Source of the DNA: Pseudeuparius sepicola
Taxonomy: Eukaryota > Arthropoda > Insecta > Coleoptera > Anthribidae
Assembly: GCA_963920635.1 (NCBI GenBank)
Contig: OY987298.1
Location: forward strand, 119,030,035 to 119,094,034
Length of the DNA: 64,000 bases
Direction of reading: 5' to 3'
Made by a program: the position numbers and the translations under genes
Notes under the pieces: generated by a model
What the model saw: only the letters and a program-made list of their open reading frames with translations
Told to the model about the DNA's origin: nothing
Database searches by the model: none
Shown: positions 23,303 through 34,689 of the stretch, piece after piece
How the letters are laid out: each line of letters opens with the position of its first letter
Position numbering within the stretch: position 1 is the stretch's first letter

Positions 23303-23701
23303 ATTTTTTTTGTAAGACCCGTTCTTCCGTATTGACAAAGGCAAGACGGAGATACAAGCGCATTGCGAACTGAGGTAAAAGGGCAAGCTTTCAGATCCCG
23401 CCATCATCACATCTTTGAGCATTTTGAGCATTTTGTGAATATTCTTGAGCATTTTAGGAACGTGCTCGAGAATTTTCAGAAAAATGAGAATTTTCAGAAA
23501 AATGAGAATTTTCAGAAAAAAGCATTTAATTGCTTTTTTCTTAACCTCTGAAAGGAGCTGATCATTTTGCTATAATGAAACACCTATCTATGTGGTTTAT
23601 TTTCGTTTATTCTCGTTCGTGCTCGTTCGTTCTTGCTGAAAATGCTCGAAATATAATAATATAATATAAGTGCTCGAGCATTTTGCATCTCTACTTGTAG
23701 G

Positions 23702-24246
23702 TATATATATACTGGCACTGAATCTGGAGGAAAGAAACCGCAAGTCTAATTTTATAATATTGTGGTGCTCTATCAAAGAAAGAAATCTTTTATATAGAAA
23801 ATAAGAAAAATAAATAGAGGCAACACAAGACTATAATAGTTAAAAGTTATGACTTAAAACGCATGGCAGCCTGACCAAAATCGTAACAAAAGGCATAGTG
23901 TGCGAACAAATTAATGAAGACTGACCTTTACACGTGAAGAATCCAGGGTGACTCGTTAACTCATACCTTATTATCTTAAAAATATACCTACGCATCATAA
24001 TACCTTATGAAAGGCATACTGACTAAAACCACAATAAAAAATCTGTCACCTACTCCCGGTCTAATAGCAGCTTATTAAAATACAGACACTTAACTATAAG
24101 AAGTTATTATAATAGCACACTACAACAAATAATATTATTAACAAAGTGTTTTAAAGTTTTTGAATTATTTAAGTTTTAACGTAATCTGTTATAATGGTGC
24201 TATATCATTAGTACCAGAACAACTGTGTGATATAGGTGGAAATATA
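23702..24246. other. Unassigned AT-rich spacer between two hAT elements
   Basis: Nothing recognisable apart from AT-rich words. Confidence 0.3.
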
Positions 24247-24637
24247 CCTATATCCAGTGGCGCAACCAGAAATTATTGTCAGGTGGGGGGCTGGTTGCCA
24301 AAGTTTTTTATTCATGGTTAAGAATTGCGCCGCAGGCGAAAATTTTCAAATTTTCAAGGTTAAACATTTTTAATGAACTAAAAAAATTAAATAACCTAAT
24401 ATATTAGCAAAAAATATTAGGCAACTGATTGTAGTTTTTTCTTTGTTAAATGTGGAACAATAATAATAATTTAACTATGCACCGAGAGAAAACTTTAATT
24501 GTTACTATTAAAACTTTAATAGTCTCTATTAAAAAGTTGTGTACCATATGGGACAGGTAAACAGTTTAATTGCCGTAGGCAAAAATGTTTTCTTGAACTT
24601 CAACTGCATAGTTAGTTATAGCAGCTAGGTAGTAACC

Positions 24638-24903
24638 TTGTTGTTATTAAACGGGCGAGTAGTGGTCATTATATTTTGTGTTTACAGCTTATAGTTTCTT
24701 AGTAGCAGTTATAAATTGTATTTCTTCCAGCAGTTATTCTGTTGAATAGTTACTAAAATAAAATTAATAGTTGTTATTAAACAGGTGAGTAGTGGTAGTT
24801 ATGTTTTTGTTTACAGCTTATAGTTCCTTAGTAGCAGTTACTAATTTTATTTCTTGTAGCAGTTATTCTGTTGAATAGTTACTAAAATAAAATGAATAAT
24901 GTT
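24638..24903. repeat. Tandem duplication of about 131 bp
   Basis: Two head-to-tail copies running from TTGTTATTAAAC(G/A)GG to AGTTACTAAAATAAAAT, differing at about 10% of positions. They lie in the TTAATAGT-rich left subterminal zone of the large hAT. Confidence 0.75.
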
Positions 24904-25589
24904 AGACAATAGGGAAATACTAATAGCTATAGGCTTTCATTACTGTTGTGCGCCACTTTAATAACGCTTAGGCAACAATATAATAGCTGTTGTATAAAAC
25001 ATTAATAATTAAAGTGTAATAGTTTAATAGCAGTATATATACTTACCTTTTTCAACTTTATCCCTTTATTGATTTTTTCTTATATTAGTTATCCAGGCAC
25101 TTCTTTTTTTTTGTTTATTTATCTAGCTTTTTTTATTTAAATATAGGTGTATTGCCTTAAATTCCATACAATTAAATTACTACTTGAGGTGCATTTTAGG
25201 TTAAGATGTCGAAATTTTGAAAACCTACTCAGTTTGTCATTCTGAACAAGTTTCGTTAATAATATTTTGTCGTAAAACATACAAAAAAGGCCCTTTACTG
25301 ATGTGGAAAATTAGTGTTTTTCAAAATTTACAAGCCATACGTGATTTTTTGGAAGAAAAATTATGTTACAAATTGGTTTCAAACCATAAGCAGGGCTAAT
25401 CCCCAGAAGCTCAAATTTCAACTCGACATTTTTTTGTTATTTACACCCTACTTATGTGAACTCAATCCGTGGACACACTGTATAAAACTATATATCACTG
25501 GAATTGGGAAAAGGAAAGGACAACTTTTTATATAACCGTATATATAAATAGGTATGCAATAATTACTTTGATTAAATCAACAAAGTTTA

Positions 25590-25730
25590 AAGGGTGTCCC
25601 GTAAGTGCGTATACAAATATTTTAGGGGGGTGCTCTACGAGCCATTTCGAAAAGTTTTATAGGAAACACCTCTAAAATGGCTGGTAGAACACCTAAGTAA
25701 ATTATTCGTACTCACTTACGGGACAGCCTT
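25590..25730. mobile_element. Small foldback MITE (about 141 bp)
   Basis: Inverted ends AAGGGTGTCCCGTAAGTG / CACTTACGGGACAGCCTT with TA outside. The arms continue with GGTGCTCTACGAGCCATTT and its complement around a small loop. Confidence 0.75.
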
Positions 25731-26297
25731 TATAATTTATAGCATAAGTATACAGGGTTAACTATGACTTAGTACCTGCGTGTTTAATATGTGGCTAACC
25801 GAATGTTCGGTGGGCTAACCTCACTCTTCACTCTAAAAAATTATTGTTCAACGATTCCCCGCCCTACCCAACAAGCCAAAAACCAACAAGAAATAAAAAA
25901 CACGATCCCAGCCATCGATTTAAAACCATCTACGTAAAAACAAAAATATGAGGTTATTGTTTATTTCTGTCACACGACTATACACTGCGCATGTCAGTAC
26001 ACGCGGTTATTGCTTTAGACCAGGCACCGTTTTTGTCGTACAAGGACGATACACAAATGATCCATAAATCGGCTGGAACAGTGCGTGTATCGTCCCGTGT
26101 CGGTAGGTACATAATTCAGTTGGAACAGCCAGTGGGGTAGTGCGCATGCGCTGAACGTGCTTGAGCACGGTTATTGGCCCTGTTGGAACAAACCTTTACA
26201 AATTTGGCTACTAGCTGACGGAGGGCATTTGCGAATGTAACATGGCGTTATTTCCCAGTTTGGTCTTGATTTTCGCGGCAAATCGTTCAGCGTCTTT

Positions 26298-27076
26298 GTG
26301 AAAATGCCGGAGTATTCGAACGCCGAGTTAACGGACATGGTTATCATGTACGGGAGATGCGATGAAAGTGCACATCGAGCTGCAGCAGAATACCGTATTC
26401 GTTTTCCTAACAGGGCAAATATGCCTAACCCACGTACTTTCGTGAACATTGTACAACGTATGCGAAACACTGGTGTTTTGCAAGCTCGAAGGTGTGGACC
26501 TGGAGGGCAAATGAACATGGACGATGTTGAGTCAGTGCTTGATTTGGTGGAAGAGCAACCTTCCATAAGCACTACAGCTATTGCAAGGAGATTGGGAATA
26601 TCTCAGAACAAGGCAAGTAAAATAAAACCAATAAAACTGACTTCTACCAAAGACTATCCCATGTGATGGGATTGTCTTTGCTTGCACCTAATACCTACAT
26701 AAAATTTAAAATGTAACAATAAAATTATTTACAGGCATGGAGGATTCTAAGGGAAAACGGCCTTCACCCTTATCACATACAAAAGGTCCAAGCATTACAA
26801 GCAAATGATTTTCCGGTGAGAATGACCTACTGCACTTGGCTACGTGATCGAATCACCCAAGACCCAAACTTTGTTTTCAACATTCTTTGGACAGACGAAT
26901 GCTGCTTGTGTACGAGCAGGAAATCGACAACGAGCAGCAGTTACGTGAACGAATTGAAGGTGCAGCTGTTCAAATCCGGAATAATCATGGACTTTTTGCA
27001 CGTATCCGGACTTCTTTAGTTAACCGAGTGAATTTGTGCATCGAAGTTAACGGCGGCCTCTTTGAACAGCTACTGT
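26298..27076 (+). pseudogene. Mariner-type transposase pseudogene (DUF4817 N-terminus), catalytic core deleted
   Basis: Exon 1 (26298-26612) begins MKMPEYSNAELTDMVIMYG and contains AAAEYRIRFPNR and FVNIVQRMRNTG, the helix-turn-helix block known as DUF4817, then a second helix-turn-helix (STTAIARRLGIS). Joining AAG 26612 to GCA 26735 restores the frame into AWRILRENGLHPYHIQKVQA and on to NILWTDECCL, where WTDE should carry the first catalytic Asp. Right after that about 130 residues are missing and the frame shifts to EQQLRERIEGAAVQIRNNHG ... VNRVNLCIEVNGGLFEQLL, the usual C-terminus. So second and third catalytic residues are lost and the protein cannot work. The family assignment rests on remembered consensus motifs. 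Confidence 0.78.
26613..26734 (+). other. Probable GC-AG intron in the transposase pseudogene
   Basis: The donor is AAG|GCAAGTAA and the acceptor TTATTTACAG|GCA. Removing these 122 bases is phase 0 and reconnects two halves of a conserved helix. GCAAGT is the standard context for GC donors. A GT donor three bases on would break the frame. Confidence 0.55.
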
Positions 27077-27079
27077 AGT

Positions 27080-27673
27080 GCTTTGCATGTGCATTTGTGC
27101 AATGTGTGCTAGTGCAGTTGTGATTTTTTGGTTACCCTTCGGGGTTTTCCTGGCGGAGGGGATCCACCTCGTCGTGGTCGTCAGGCTGAGTACCTCGCTT
27201 CAAACAAAAGGAATAGCAGAGGGAAACCAAGAGATCCCCAACAGATTTAGAGAATGTGAATGTTATGTTGTGTGACTTTTAATGTAAAAAAGCAAGAAAA
27301 CAGAAAATGGTGCAAACAATCCTGGAAATGTCAGTAAGGTAGGTGTTTCATAAGCATTCTACATGTTCCTTAGAAAGTAATCGTTTTTAAAAGGAAATCG
27401 AAATTTTGTGGTGAATCCTCGGATAAATTGATAGACGTGGCAACGCCGCGCTATTGACATACGCGAAATTTTTAGACATGTCGGGCGGGCGTCCATAGGC
27501 GGCGTTTTTTGAGGGGTTTAATACAATTTGAAAAAAAAATTTTTTAGGCTTAAGACTAATGTTAGAAAATTTTTGAAAATTTATTTTGGCAAGTCTTATT
27601 TTTCTTTATCTGCCATAAAAAAATTTGTACTAAGTGATAGTTAACCCTGTATATAAATTCAGACGAATCTATA
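27080..27673. other. Unassigned interior of the large hAT
   Basis: Downstream of the transposase pseudogene there is G/T-rich sequence (TTCCTGGCGGAGGGGATCCAC) that may be its trailer, then AT-rich DNA. No separate gene is supported. Confidence 0.3.
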
Positions 27674-28028
27674 CTAAAATCGAGCAATCCGTACGCCTGG
27701 CGTAAATAAAACCACGTGTTAAATGACGTTCCGCGATTGGTCGGTAGACTATAAAATTTCACCCGACTCGGCACCAGGGACGTACTCGGTCGCAAAAGTG
27801 CAGTTATGCGGTTTTCTTGTTGTTTTCAGCTATTTAGACACTGCCACAAATAATTTTATCGATGTTTTGAACCATTTTAATTAAGCCAATAATTCTTATC
27901 CGAAATATTTTGATGTAAACAATTGTAAAACTAAAATTAAATGCAGGTTCTGCCTCAGTGCGGCCCTGGCGAATATTTCAAGTCACGTGCTCTTGTTTAC
28001 GCCAGGCGTAAGAGTTGCTCGATTTTAG
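27674..28028. mobile_element. 355-bp MITE, copy 2 (inverted relative to copy 1)
   Basis: Same ends (CTAAAATCGAGCAA) and inner TTACGCCTGGCGTAA-type palindrome (left copy GTACGCCTGGCGTAA, one change). TA on the left; TC on the right suggests a mutated target base. Interior identity with copy 1 is high throughout. Confidence 0.85.
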
Positions 28029-29109
28029 TCTAGGAATGTTTTGAGTGTATAATGCTATAACACTGGAAAGGTAAACTTCAATAAAAGCAATATATTTCTA
28101 GTCTATAATAAGGTCTATATTATCGCAACATATTACTTATTACACATAATATTCCTAAATATAAAAAATACATAAAAGAAAATCAAACAACCTTCATCCA
28201 GAGATCAAAACCACAGACAATATTTTTCATAAAGCATAAAGATTTAAACCTATATTACAATAAATACTTTTATAATTATTGAAAAATACATATAGCTATA
28301 TGTTTCTTACCTACCAACAAATTTTTGGCAATACTCGTTCAGTCCCCAATGCTTCAAAACATCGAGGAAACCCATACCTTCCATCATAAAAAAAAACGTA
28401 AAAAAGTTGAAACGTATCACGGAGACACCAGACCTACTTACATGCGGCGCTATTAAACACTTTATTAACTGTTATTAATTAGTTAACTTGCAGTTGCAAA
28501 TGTTGTTCTTACGGTTATTGTATCAAAGTTAGCAACACCATGTTAATAGTGACTAGTAACTAGTTTAATTGTCATTGGAAAATTAAATAATAGAATGCTA
28601 ATTGCAATTAATCAGGTTAATTGTGACAAGAATTAAGTTTCAGAAACATTTTTTTACTTGTGGTTATTGTACAAAACTTCATTAGTTTACTTACGACAAT
28701 TAAATTATTTTTAATTAAACCTGTTTAATAGGGCCATTTTCCTCAGTGTGCAGTAACTGTAAGAAGTAGGTACTCTTTTTTTCTTTTACATAAAAGCCCG
28801 AGAAGGAATTCCTTTGAGTGATGTGGAAGTAAAAATATAAGTTAGTGCCTATAAATTAATTGCCACATCCTATAAATTTGTGTGTGACTTGTGTTTCTGT
28901 TCTGTGCCGACTGCCGGCCAGACAACTAATCTTTCATTAAAAAATGTCAACTACTAATATGTACCACCGATATCCGATATCCTCAATATCGTAGGTAAAT
29001 TTGATAAATCATAACAGAAACTTAAAAAATACAGGTTAAACAAAATACAAATCATTCGGTCTAGTTTTTATCTAGCATTGTTTAGCGCTTTTTCGCTTGG
29101 TTGGTACGA
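28029..29109. other. TTAATTGT-rich right half of the large hAT
   Basis: Repeated TTTAATTGT, TTAATAGT and GTTAACT words (28440-28740) mirror the left subterminal zone. No gene is seen. Confidence 0.35.
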
Positions 29110-29171
29110 GCTCGGGGGGGGGGGCTGCAACCCGACAGGACCCCCCCCCCCGTTGCGCCACTGCCTATATC

Positions 29172-30770
29172 CTCGAGTTGCAGGTTACATTTATTTGTAA
29201 ATGACTGGATTGCACAAACTGCTGCTAAGTGGTGCTAATTAGTAAATTTACATTTCCTTTCATCTTCCAAACTTGTATAATTAACGATGTTTCAAAGATA
29301 ACGCACATAGTTTAAAATAGTTATCTAAAACCACGACTGCGGATTTACCTATAGTATACAGGGTGGCTTATTGCTCCCAAAATATCATGGATAATTTTGT
29401 GACAGAATAAATCGATGGCGCGGGGCTGCCTTTTTGTCATGTCATAATGAAAGTTGCTGTCCATGGCCACCTACGAAAACTATGGCCACAAAAATGAAAA
29501 AGTTCAAAATTTTTAAACCGCTGAACCTTTTTTATTTCTATAAGTACATAAAAATTTTCAACAAAAAAATTGTTTGCAACAACTGTCAGATTCCAAATAT
29601 TAAATCAGTTTGCAATATCCGATATGACTAAATGTAAGCTCTCTTGCGGGATTAAACAATTTAATGACGCATTTTTATAAGCGAAATATCTAATTTAATT
29701 TTGGTATGCCACACTTGACAGTTTGTTATGTATTTACCATACCTAAGAATTTGAGAAAATTTATTCTTCAACTTTGTGATTAGCATAAGATCTGGTTACT
29801 CAGGGAAATAAGTAATCGATTATAACGTTAAATTAAAGTAGACATAGCAGGCTCTAAAAAATTAAAAATATAGTGGTTTAAATGCACTTAATCTAATGTC
29901 GAACAGCTAATCTAAAATGGTCATTTTAAATAATAAAAAAATAATAAACTCGTAAACATTTTCAATTTAGCGCAACACTTAGCAGGTACCTACCTAATAC
30001 CATAGCAATTACCTTAACAATGAAAATAACAAAATATTGTACTATTATAATAATTATTGTTCACTTGTTCACTTTTCACAACAAACAGCATCTCATTCAT
30101 CAACATTTTATCTTGTCATCTTGCATTTCAGCTTGCTGACTACCTACTTCATGCATTTTCATTTTTTAATATTACCTACACGTTTTGACTTTTTGTGGAG
30201 TTGTTGAGTAAATTTTCTGTTTAGGTAACCTCGTATGAAAAATTACATTGGCGATGTCAATATTAACGTCACAATGCTATCATTGCACAATTAATTGTTT
30301 CCATGGGTAACTCGATCTTATAATATGTCAACCACAAATATTATCAATAGGTATTTTTTCTTCAATATTTGTTGTAAATGCAGAAAAAAACAAGTGTGAA
30401 TTGAACGGGACATTTTGCTTTACAAAAGACCCATAGTTAATGATTTTTGCAAATAATTTAACATTCGAGAACAAGGGGGTCCAAATTTTACGGTAATCCA
30501 CACAAAAAAAACGAATGTCGCACTTAAATTCATAAAAAAAATAAAAATTTTGTTTTTGAGTGTTTTCCCGTTTTTCAAAATTGTCTATAATAGCGTTATT
30601 GACAATTAGTGGGACACCCTGCATTATTATTTCAGAGGGAATGTACTACGTCCTTTTGTCAATATGCTTGTGTTTTGTCACTTCAAAAAATCCACGTGTT
30701 ATGTGGTTCCCCGATACACATATTTATGATATTTAGATGCAGACGTATGTGCAAGTAGATGTGGTATACC
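29172..30770. other. AT-rich spacer with two unpaired mariner-type ends
   Basis: TATACAGGGTGGCTTATTGC at 29354 and GGGACACCCTGCA at 30611-30623 look like opposite ends, but they share only CAGGGTG, so I do not join them. No coding region is supported; the 98-codon minus frame at 30328-30624 starts in the terminus. Confidence 0.4.
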
Positions 30771-30772
30771 TA

Positions 30773-32516
30773 CAGTGTGTCCCACTTAAGGACTGACCAC
30801 CCCTGTAAAATTTTTATTTATAGCTCGATTTTCTTAAACTTTTTTTTGTTGGATAGAGCTTCAAAAATGGCATCAAACACATAATTCAGGTGCCTCGTGC
30901 GTTAAAGTCATCGCCCACTGAGACGGTGTTTTAGTGCTGAAATTTCGAGAAGTACTATTAGGGATTTTTTTAGAGGAAAATTAATGCCAGACTCTTATTC
31001 AGCATTGTTCGAAACCCAAACGTACCAATTTGCATTGCCGTAGCTCTACAGGGAGTTTCAAAATTTTTATGGCCACACTTAAGGGCTGACCACCCTCGTA
31101 AAATGTTTATTTATAGCTCGATTTTCATAAACTTTTTTTTTGTTGATAACGTTATTAACATTTACGTGCACACAGCAGAAATCATTTTATTTTTTTGTTG
31201 GGTAGAGCTTTAAAAATGGCATTAAATGGATAATTCAGGTGCCTCGTGCGTTAAATTCGTGGCCCACTGAGACGGTGTTTTAGTGCTGAAATTTCGAGAA
31301 GTACTATTAGGGATTTTTTTAGAGGAAAATTAATGCCAGACTCTTATTCAGCATTGTTCGAAACCCAAACGTACCAATTTGCATTGCCGTAGCTCTACAG
31401 GGAGTTTCAAAATTTTTATTGCCACACTTAAGGGCTGACCACCCTCGTAAAATTTTTATTTATAGCTTGATTTTCATAAACTTTTTGTTGGGTAGAGCTT
31501 TAAAAATGGCATTAAATGCATAATTCAGGTGCCTCGTGCGTTAAATTCATGGCCCACTGAGACGGTGTTTTAGTGCTGAAATTTCGAGAAGTAGGTACTA
31601 TTAGGGATTTTTTAGAGGAAAATTATTGCCGGTTTCTTGTTCAGCGTTGTTGGAAACTCAAACGTACTAATTTGCATTACCATAGCTCCACAGGGTGTTC
31701 CAAAAAAATTAAAAGGAAAAGTAAGGCCGGATTCTTATATGCAGTGAGAGGTTCCAAACAAAAACGTACGAATTTGTAATTAATTTTCTTAATTTCTGGT
31801 AAGTTGGTCACTAAAATATTCATGAGGAACTCATATTCTTTCAAAAATTTATTAGCGAACAAATTTTTTATTTAATTTAATATCATCAAATACATGAATA
31901 AACAACACAACATAACATAAACTCAAACTTCAGTCATTTCAATTAGTCCTCCATTTTCTAATGCAAATTGGTACGTTTGGGTTTCCAACAACGTTGAATA
32001 AAAATCTAGCATTAATTTTTCTCTAAAAAAAGTCCCTAATAGTACTTCTCGAAATTTCTGCACTAAAACTTCGTCTCAGTGGGCCATGAATGTAACGCAC
32101 GAGGCACCTGAATTATGCATTTAATGCCATTATTGAAGCTATATCCAACAAAAAAAAGTTTATGAAATCGTGCTAAAAATAAAAATTTTACAGGGGTGGT
32201 CACTAATTAAGTGGGACACTAAAAATTTTGAAACACCCTGAAGAGGTATGGAAATGCAAATTGGTACGTTTGGGTTTCGAACAACGCTGAATAAGAATCC
32301 GGCATTGATTTTCCTCTAAAAAAATCCCTAATAGTACTTTTCGAAATTTCAGCACTAAAACACCGTCCCAGTGGGCCATGAATTTAAGGCACGAGGTACC
32401 TGAATTATACATTTAATGCCATTTTTGAAGCTCTATCCAACAAAAAAAAGTTTATGGAAATCGAGCCATAAATAAAAATTTTACAGGGGTGGTCAGTCCT
32501 TAAGTGGGACACACTG
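30773..32516. mobile_element. Mosaic mariner-type foldback with three direct and two inverted units
   Basis: TA-flanked ends CAGTGTGTCCCACTTAAGGA and complement. The left side holds about three head-to-tail copies of a 270-350-bp unit (starting about 30789, 31086, 31436; each with GGTGCCTCGTGCGTTAAA and GAGACGGTGTTTTAGTGCTG). The right side holds two inverted copies (about 31960-32200 and 32225-32500). Identity between units is high. It probably grew by unequal exchange or template switching in a foldback. No transposase. Confidence 0.82.
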
Positions 32517-32559
32517 TATATATATCCACAAATTAAAATTAAGTTCTAACTAACAAAAC

Positions 32560-32800
32560 ATCAGTACTACTCACCCGCGCCTTTTTCGCTGGCAAACACG
32601 CAAAATCGACACTTTGTGTCGCGCTGCGGCGCTGAGTGCAAAAGGAACAACGCGCGAAATTTCCAATTAAACACCATTCCCGTTTCGCCGAACGTGTGTC
32701 CATAGGTTGGAAAATGAAAATACGCCTGGACGAAACTGAACGACGCGCGACGGAATGATACAGTGGAATCCTGCAAAAATGGTCGAGTGCTACCAGTAAA
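32560..32800. other. CpG-rich island
   Basis: CGCGCCTTTTTCGCTGG, TCGCGCTGCGGCGCTGAG and GACGCGCGACGG occur within 200 bases, unlike the flanks. Possible host promoter or enhancer; frames here lack domains. Confidence 0.35.
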
Positions 32801-32973
32801 TAGATAGCTAATATTATCAGTCGCTGTGGTGGTATACACAGTTAAAAATCGGCCGGTAGAATGTTAATTTATTTGCATCTGCCAGTACTGAAATTAACTT
32901 ACTCACTATACAGTTTGGCTTAGACCCCGTAGTATATTTTCTGTGGTTGTAGGTGCCCGAGTCTCCTACATCT

Positions 32974-33812
32974 CACGATACACTTACCCACGGTATGTCA
33001 CTAACGAATCCGAAAACAAGGCAACTTTTCGCATCTACGTCAGTTGCGAATCACGAATTGTAAATAATGCATGGTGTCTTCGGTTGTGTTTTTGTTGATT
33101 TTTTATAGTTTACAGTTTAATGTGTCAAGAAAAAAGTGTAAACAACTGACTGATCGTCAGTCCAGCTCGATAGTTGCTTTGAAATAGGCCAAAAATGCCG
33201 GAATGTGCAGTAAGAGCATGTCCAAATAATAATAGAAACAGTAAGGGAACGGAAAAATTAAGTATTATAGATTTCCCAAGGACAATAATCTGGTAAGGAA
33301 ACAGATTATTTATAGAACAGAGCATTAAAAATAGCGGACTCAACAGAGTTTATGCCTTGTTTATACAACAAATTAAATAGAATGTGCAAAAAAATTGGCC
33401 TTGTTATGGTTAAAGGGAATCATTATTTGATCCCTATTTTACTCACTATTTATTATGTTGTTTTGTTTGTTGTTTAACTATAAACTAAGCATTAGTTGTG
33501 CAGGTTGTGCTTGTGTCGAGGCTTGTGTGCATTAATTAATTAGCTAAAACGCAAAGAAAACAAATTATTTGTAAAATTATAATAATTATCAAATTATATG
33601 TGTTTTTTATCAACAGAATATTCATTCATTTATCTAGTAATATAATCTACATATTTTTAACAACATTTATTTAAAAGAAAACGTTTAAAATAAGCAAAAA
33701 CCAATAAAAAAGTATATATTGCTGTGTAAAACATATGGAGCAATTTAAATTCTGATTCGCAACTGACGTCACAAGATGCGCAATGACATATACCATGGGT
33801 AAGTGTATCGTG
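32974..33812 (+). mobile_element. P-like (THAP) DNA transposon remnant, 839 bp
   Basis: Terminal inverted repeats CACGATACACTTACCC / GGGTAAGTGTATCGTG match perfectly over 16 bases, with exact 8-base flanks CTACATCT (32966-32973, 33813-33820). A second inverted pair, GTCAGTTGCGAATC and its complement, lies about 70 bases in on each side. Inside is a THAP zinc-finger start (separate entry). Eight-base duplications, subterminal inverted repeats and a THAP domain together describe the P superfamily. The catalytic exons are gone. Confidence 0.82.
33195..33293 (+). pseudogene. THAP zinc-finger N-terminus of a P-like transposase
   Basis: The ATG at 33195 opens 33 codons reading MPECAVRACPNNNRNSKG then TEKLSIIDFPRTIIW. 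The pattern C-x4-C near the start, followed by a basic stretch and FP..., then W, is the first half of the C2CH THAP DNA-binding domain that begins P-element transposases. After Trp the frame stops at TAA, but CTG|GTAAGG at 33290-33298 is a good splice donor, so the frame may have continued in a lost exon. The second Cys/His pair, AVPTIF box and nuclease domain are absent. Start choice: THAP domains normally lie within the first residues. Confidence 0.7.
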
Positions 33813-33837
33813 CTACATCTCACCACTACTCACTATA

Positions 33838-34687
33838 CAGGGTGAGTCTAAAATAACTGGCGAGGTTTTTCTATAATTCATCCTCTCAAAATCCCCCCTC
33901 TAGAAAACAGGGCACTGGCGCCCTGCCAACAACCGAGTAGAAAATGATAAATCATCAACTAGTATCGTATTTTGAGACCGAGTTTACGCTATTCTATCCA
34001 CTGTGTATGAAATAAATGTTGGTAAATTTTAAAAATAATCGTAAAATAAACCCTTTTTAACAACAATACAGTACTATTGCAGTCGCAAGAAAGGAAAATC
34101 TCATAGCATCAACAACGGAAAAAATTGAAATGTCGCATAACCTTCAAAAATTCGAACAATAACTAGAATGACCATAATTTATTGTTATTAGGTATTAACT
34201 ACAGTTTACTTACATTTTTATTCCATTCCCGTAGAACAAGAACATAACAGAGAACGCCGATCGGGCGTATTTCCAATACACAACACCTCGCACAAAACTA
34301 GCAAATCACAATCACATAAAAGTGAATTCCGAACAATCCGAAGACACGACCCGACGGCACGATTTGTTAACGCGTTTATTTCGTTTTATTTTCTTAAAAT
34401 TGAAATAATAAATCGCAGACATGACCAACAAAACAGGATAATGATAAACACGACAGAACTGTCAAATACTCGGGCAACCTGGACAACCGGGGCACTTCTT
34501 TCAATCAAAATGAAAACGATTGTCCGTTTGGCGTCAGTGCCGTGTCTTCATAGAGGGGGCATTTTAAGTGGGTAAATTAGAGAAAAATTTTGAGCGATAG
34601 GAAAAAAAATTATTAAGAAAAGTTGTTCAGAATGTCCATCTCTCTCTTACCTAAAAAAAGGATGCCAGTTATTTCAGACTCACCCTG
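33838..34687. mobile_element. Mariner-type non-autonomous element (850 bp)
   Basis: Ends CAGGGTGAGTCTAAAATAAC and complement (one mismatch over about 26 bases), with TATA-context TA on both sides. Only the termini pair; the 800-base interior is not a foldback and shows no transposase. Confidence 0.82.
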
Positions 34688-34689
34688 TA

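Larger units (their letters stand above)
22595..23693. mobile_element. hAT-type non-autonomous element (1,099 bp)
   Basis: The ends are TAGAGATG and CATCTCTA, with exact 8-base flanks CTTGTAGG at 22587-22594 and 23694-23701. Subterminal regions on both sides are packed with AAAATGCTCG / CGAGCATTTT and CGTTC words, as expected for hAT transposase binding sites. A GAACGTTCGCGAACGTTCGC run is at 22635-22665. No transposase remains. A TA-flanked hairpin MITE and a 64-bp tandem repeat lie inside. Confidence 0.85.
24255..29163. mobile_element. Large hAT-like element (4,909 bp) with nested insertions
   Basis: Ends CAGTGGCGCAAC and GTTGCGCCACTG are perfect 12-base inverted repeats. CCTATATC flanks both sides exactly (24247-24254, 29164-29171), giving an 8-base hAT-type duplication. 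GGGGGG runs sit subterminally on both sides. No hAT transposase is recognisable in the 4.9 kb; the interior holds TTAATAGT-rich repeats, a foldback, a mariner-type transposase pseudogene and a 355-bp MITE. Distance and duplication are strong evidence that the whole block once moved, or grew by later insertions, as one element. Confidence 0.82.

Noticed and set aside
26171..26572. A 133-codon minus-strand frame
   Set aside because: Shadow of the transposase exon.
29358..30621. A 1.26-kb mariner element from two facing ends
   Set aside because: The ends agree only in CAGGGTG; the next bases do not pair.
33125..33343. Minus-strand 72-codon frame in the P-like element
   Set aside because: It lies opposite the THAP exon and has no domain.
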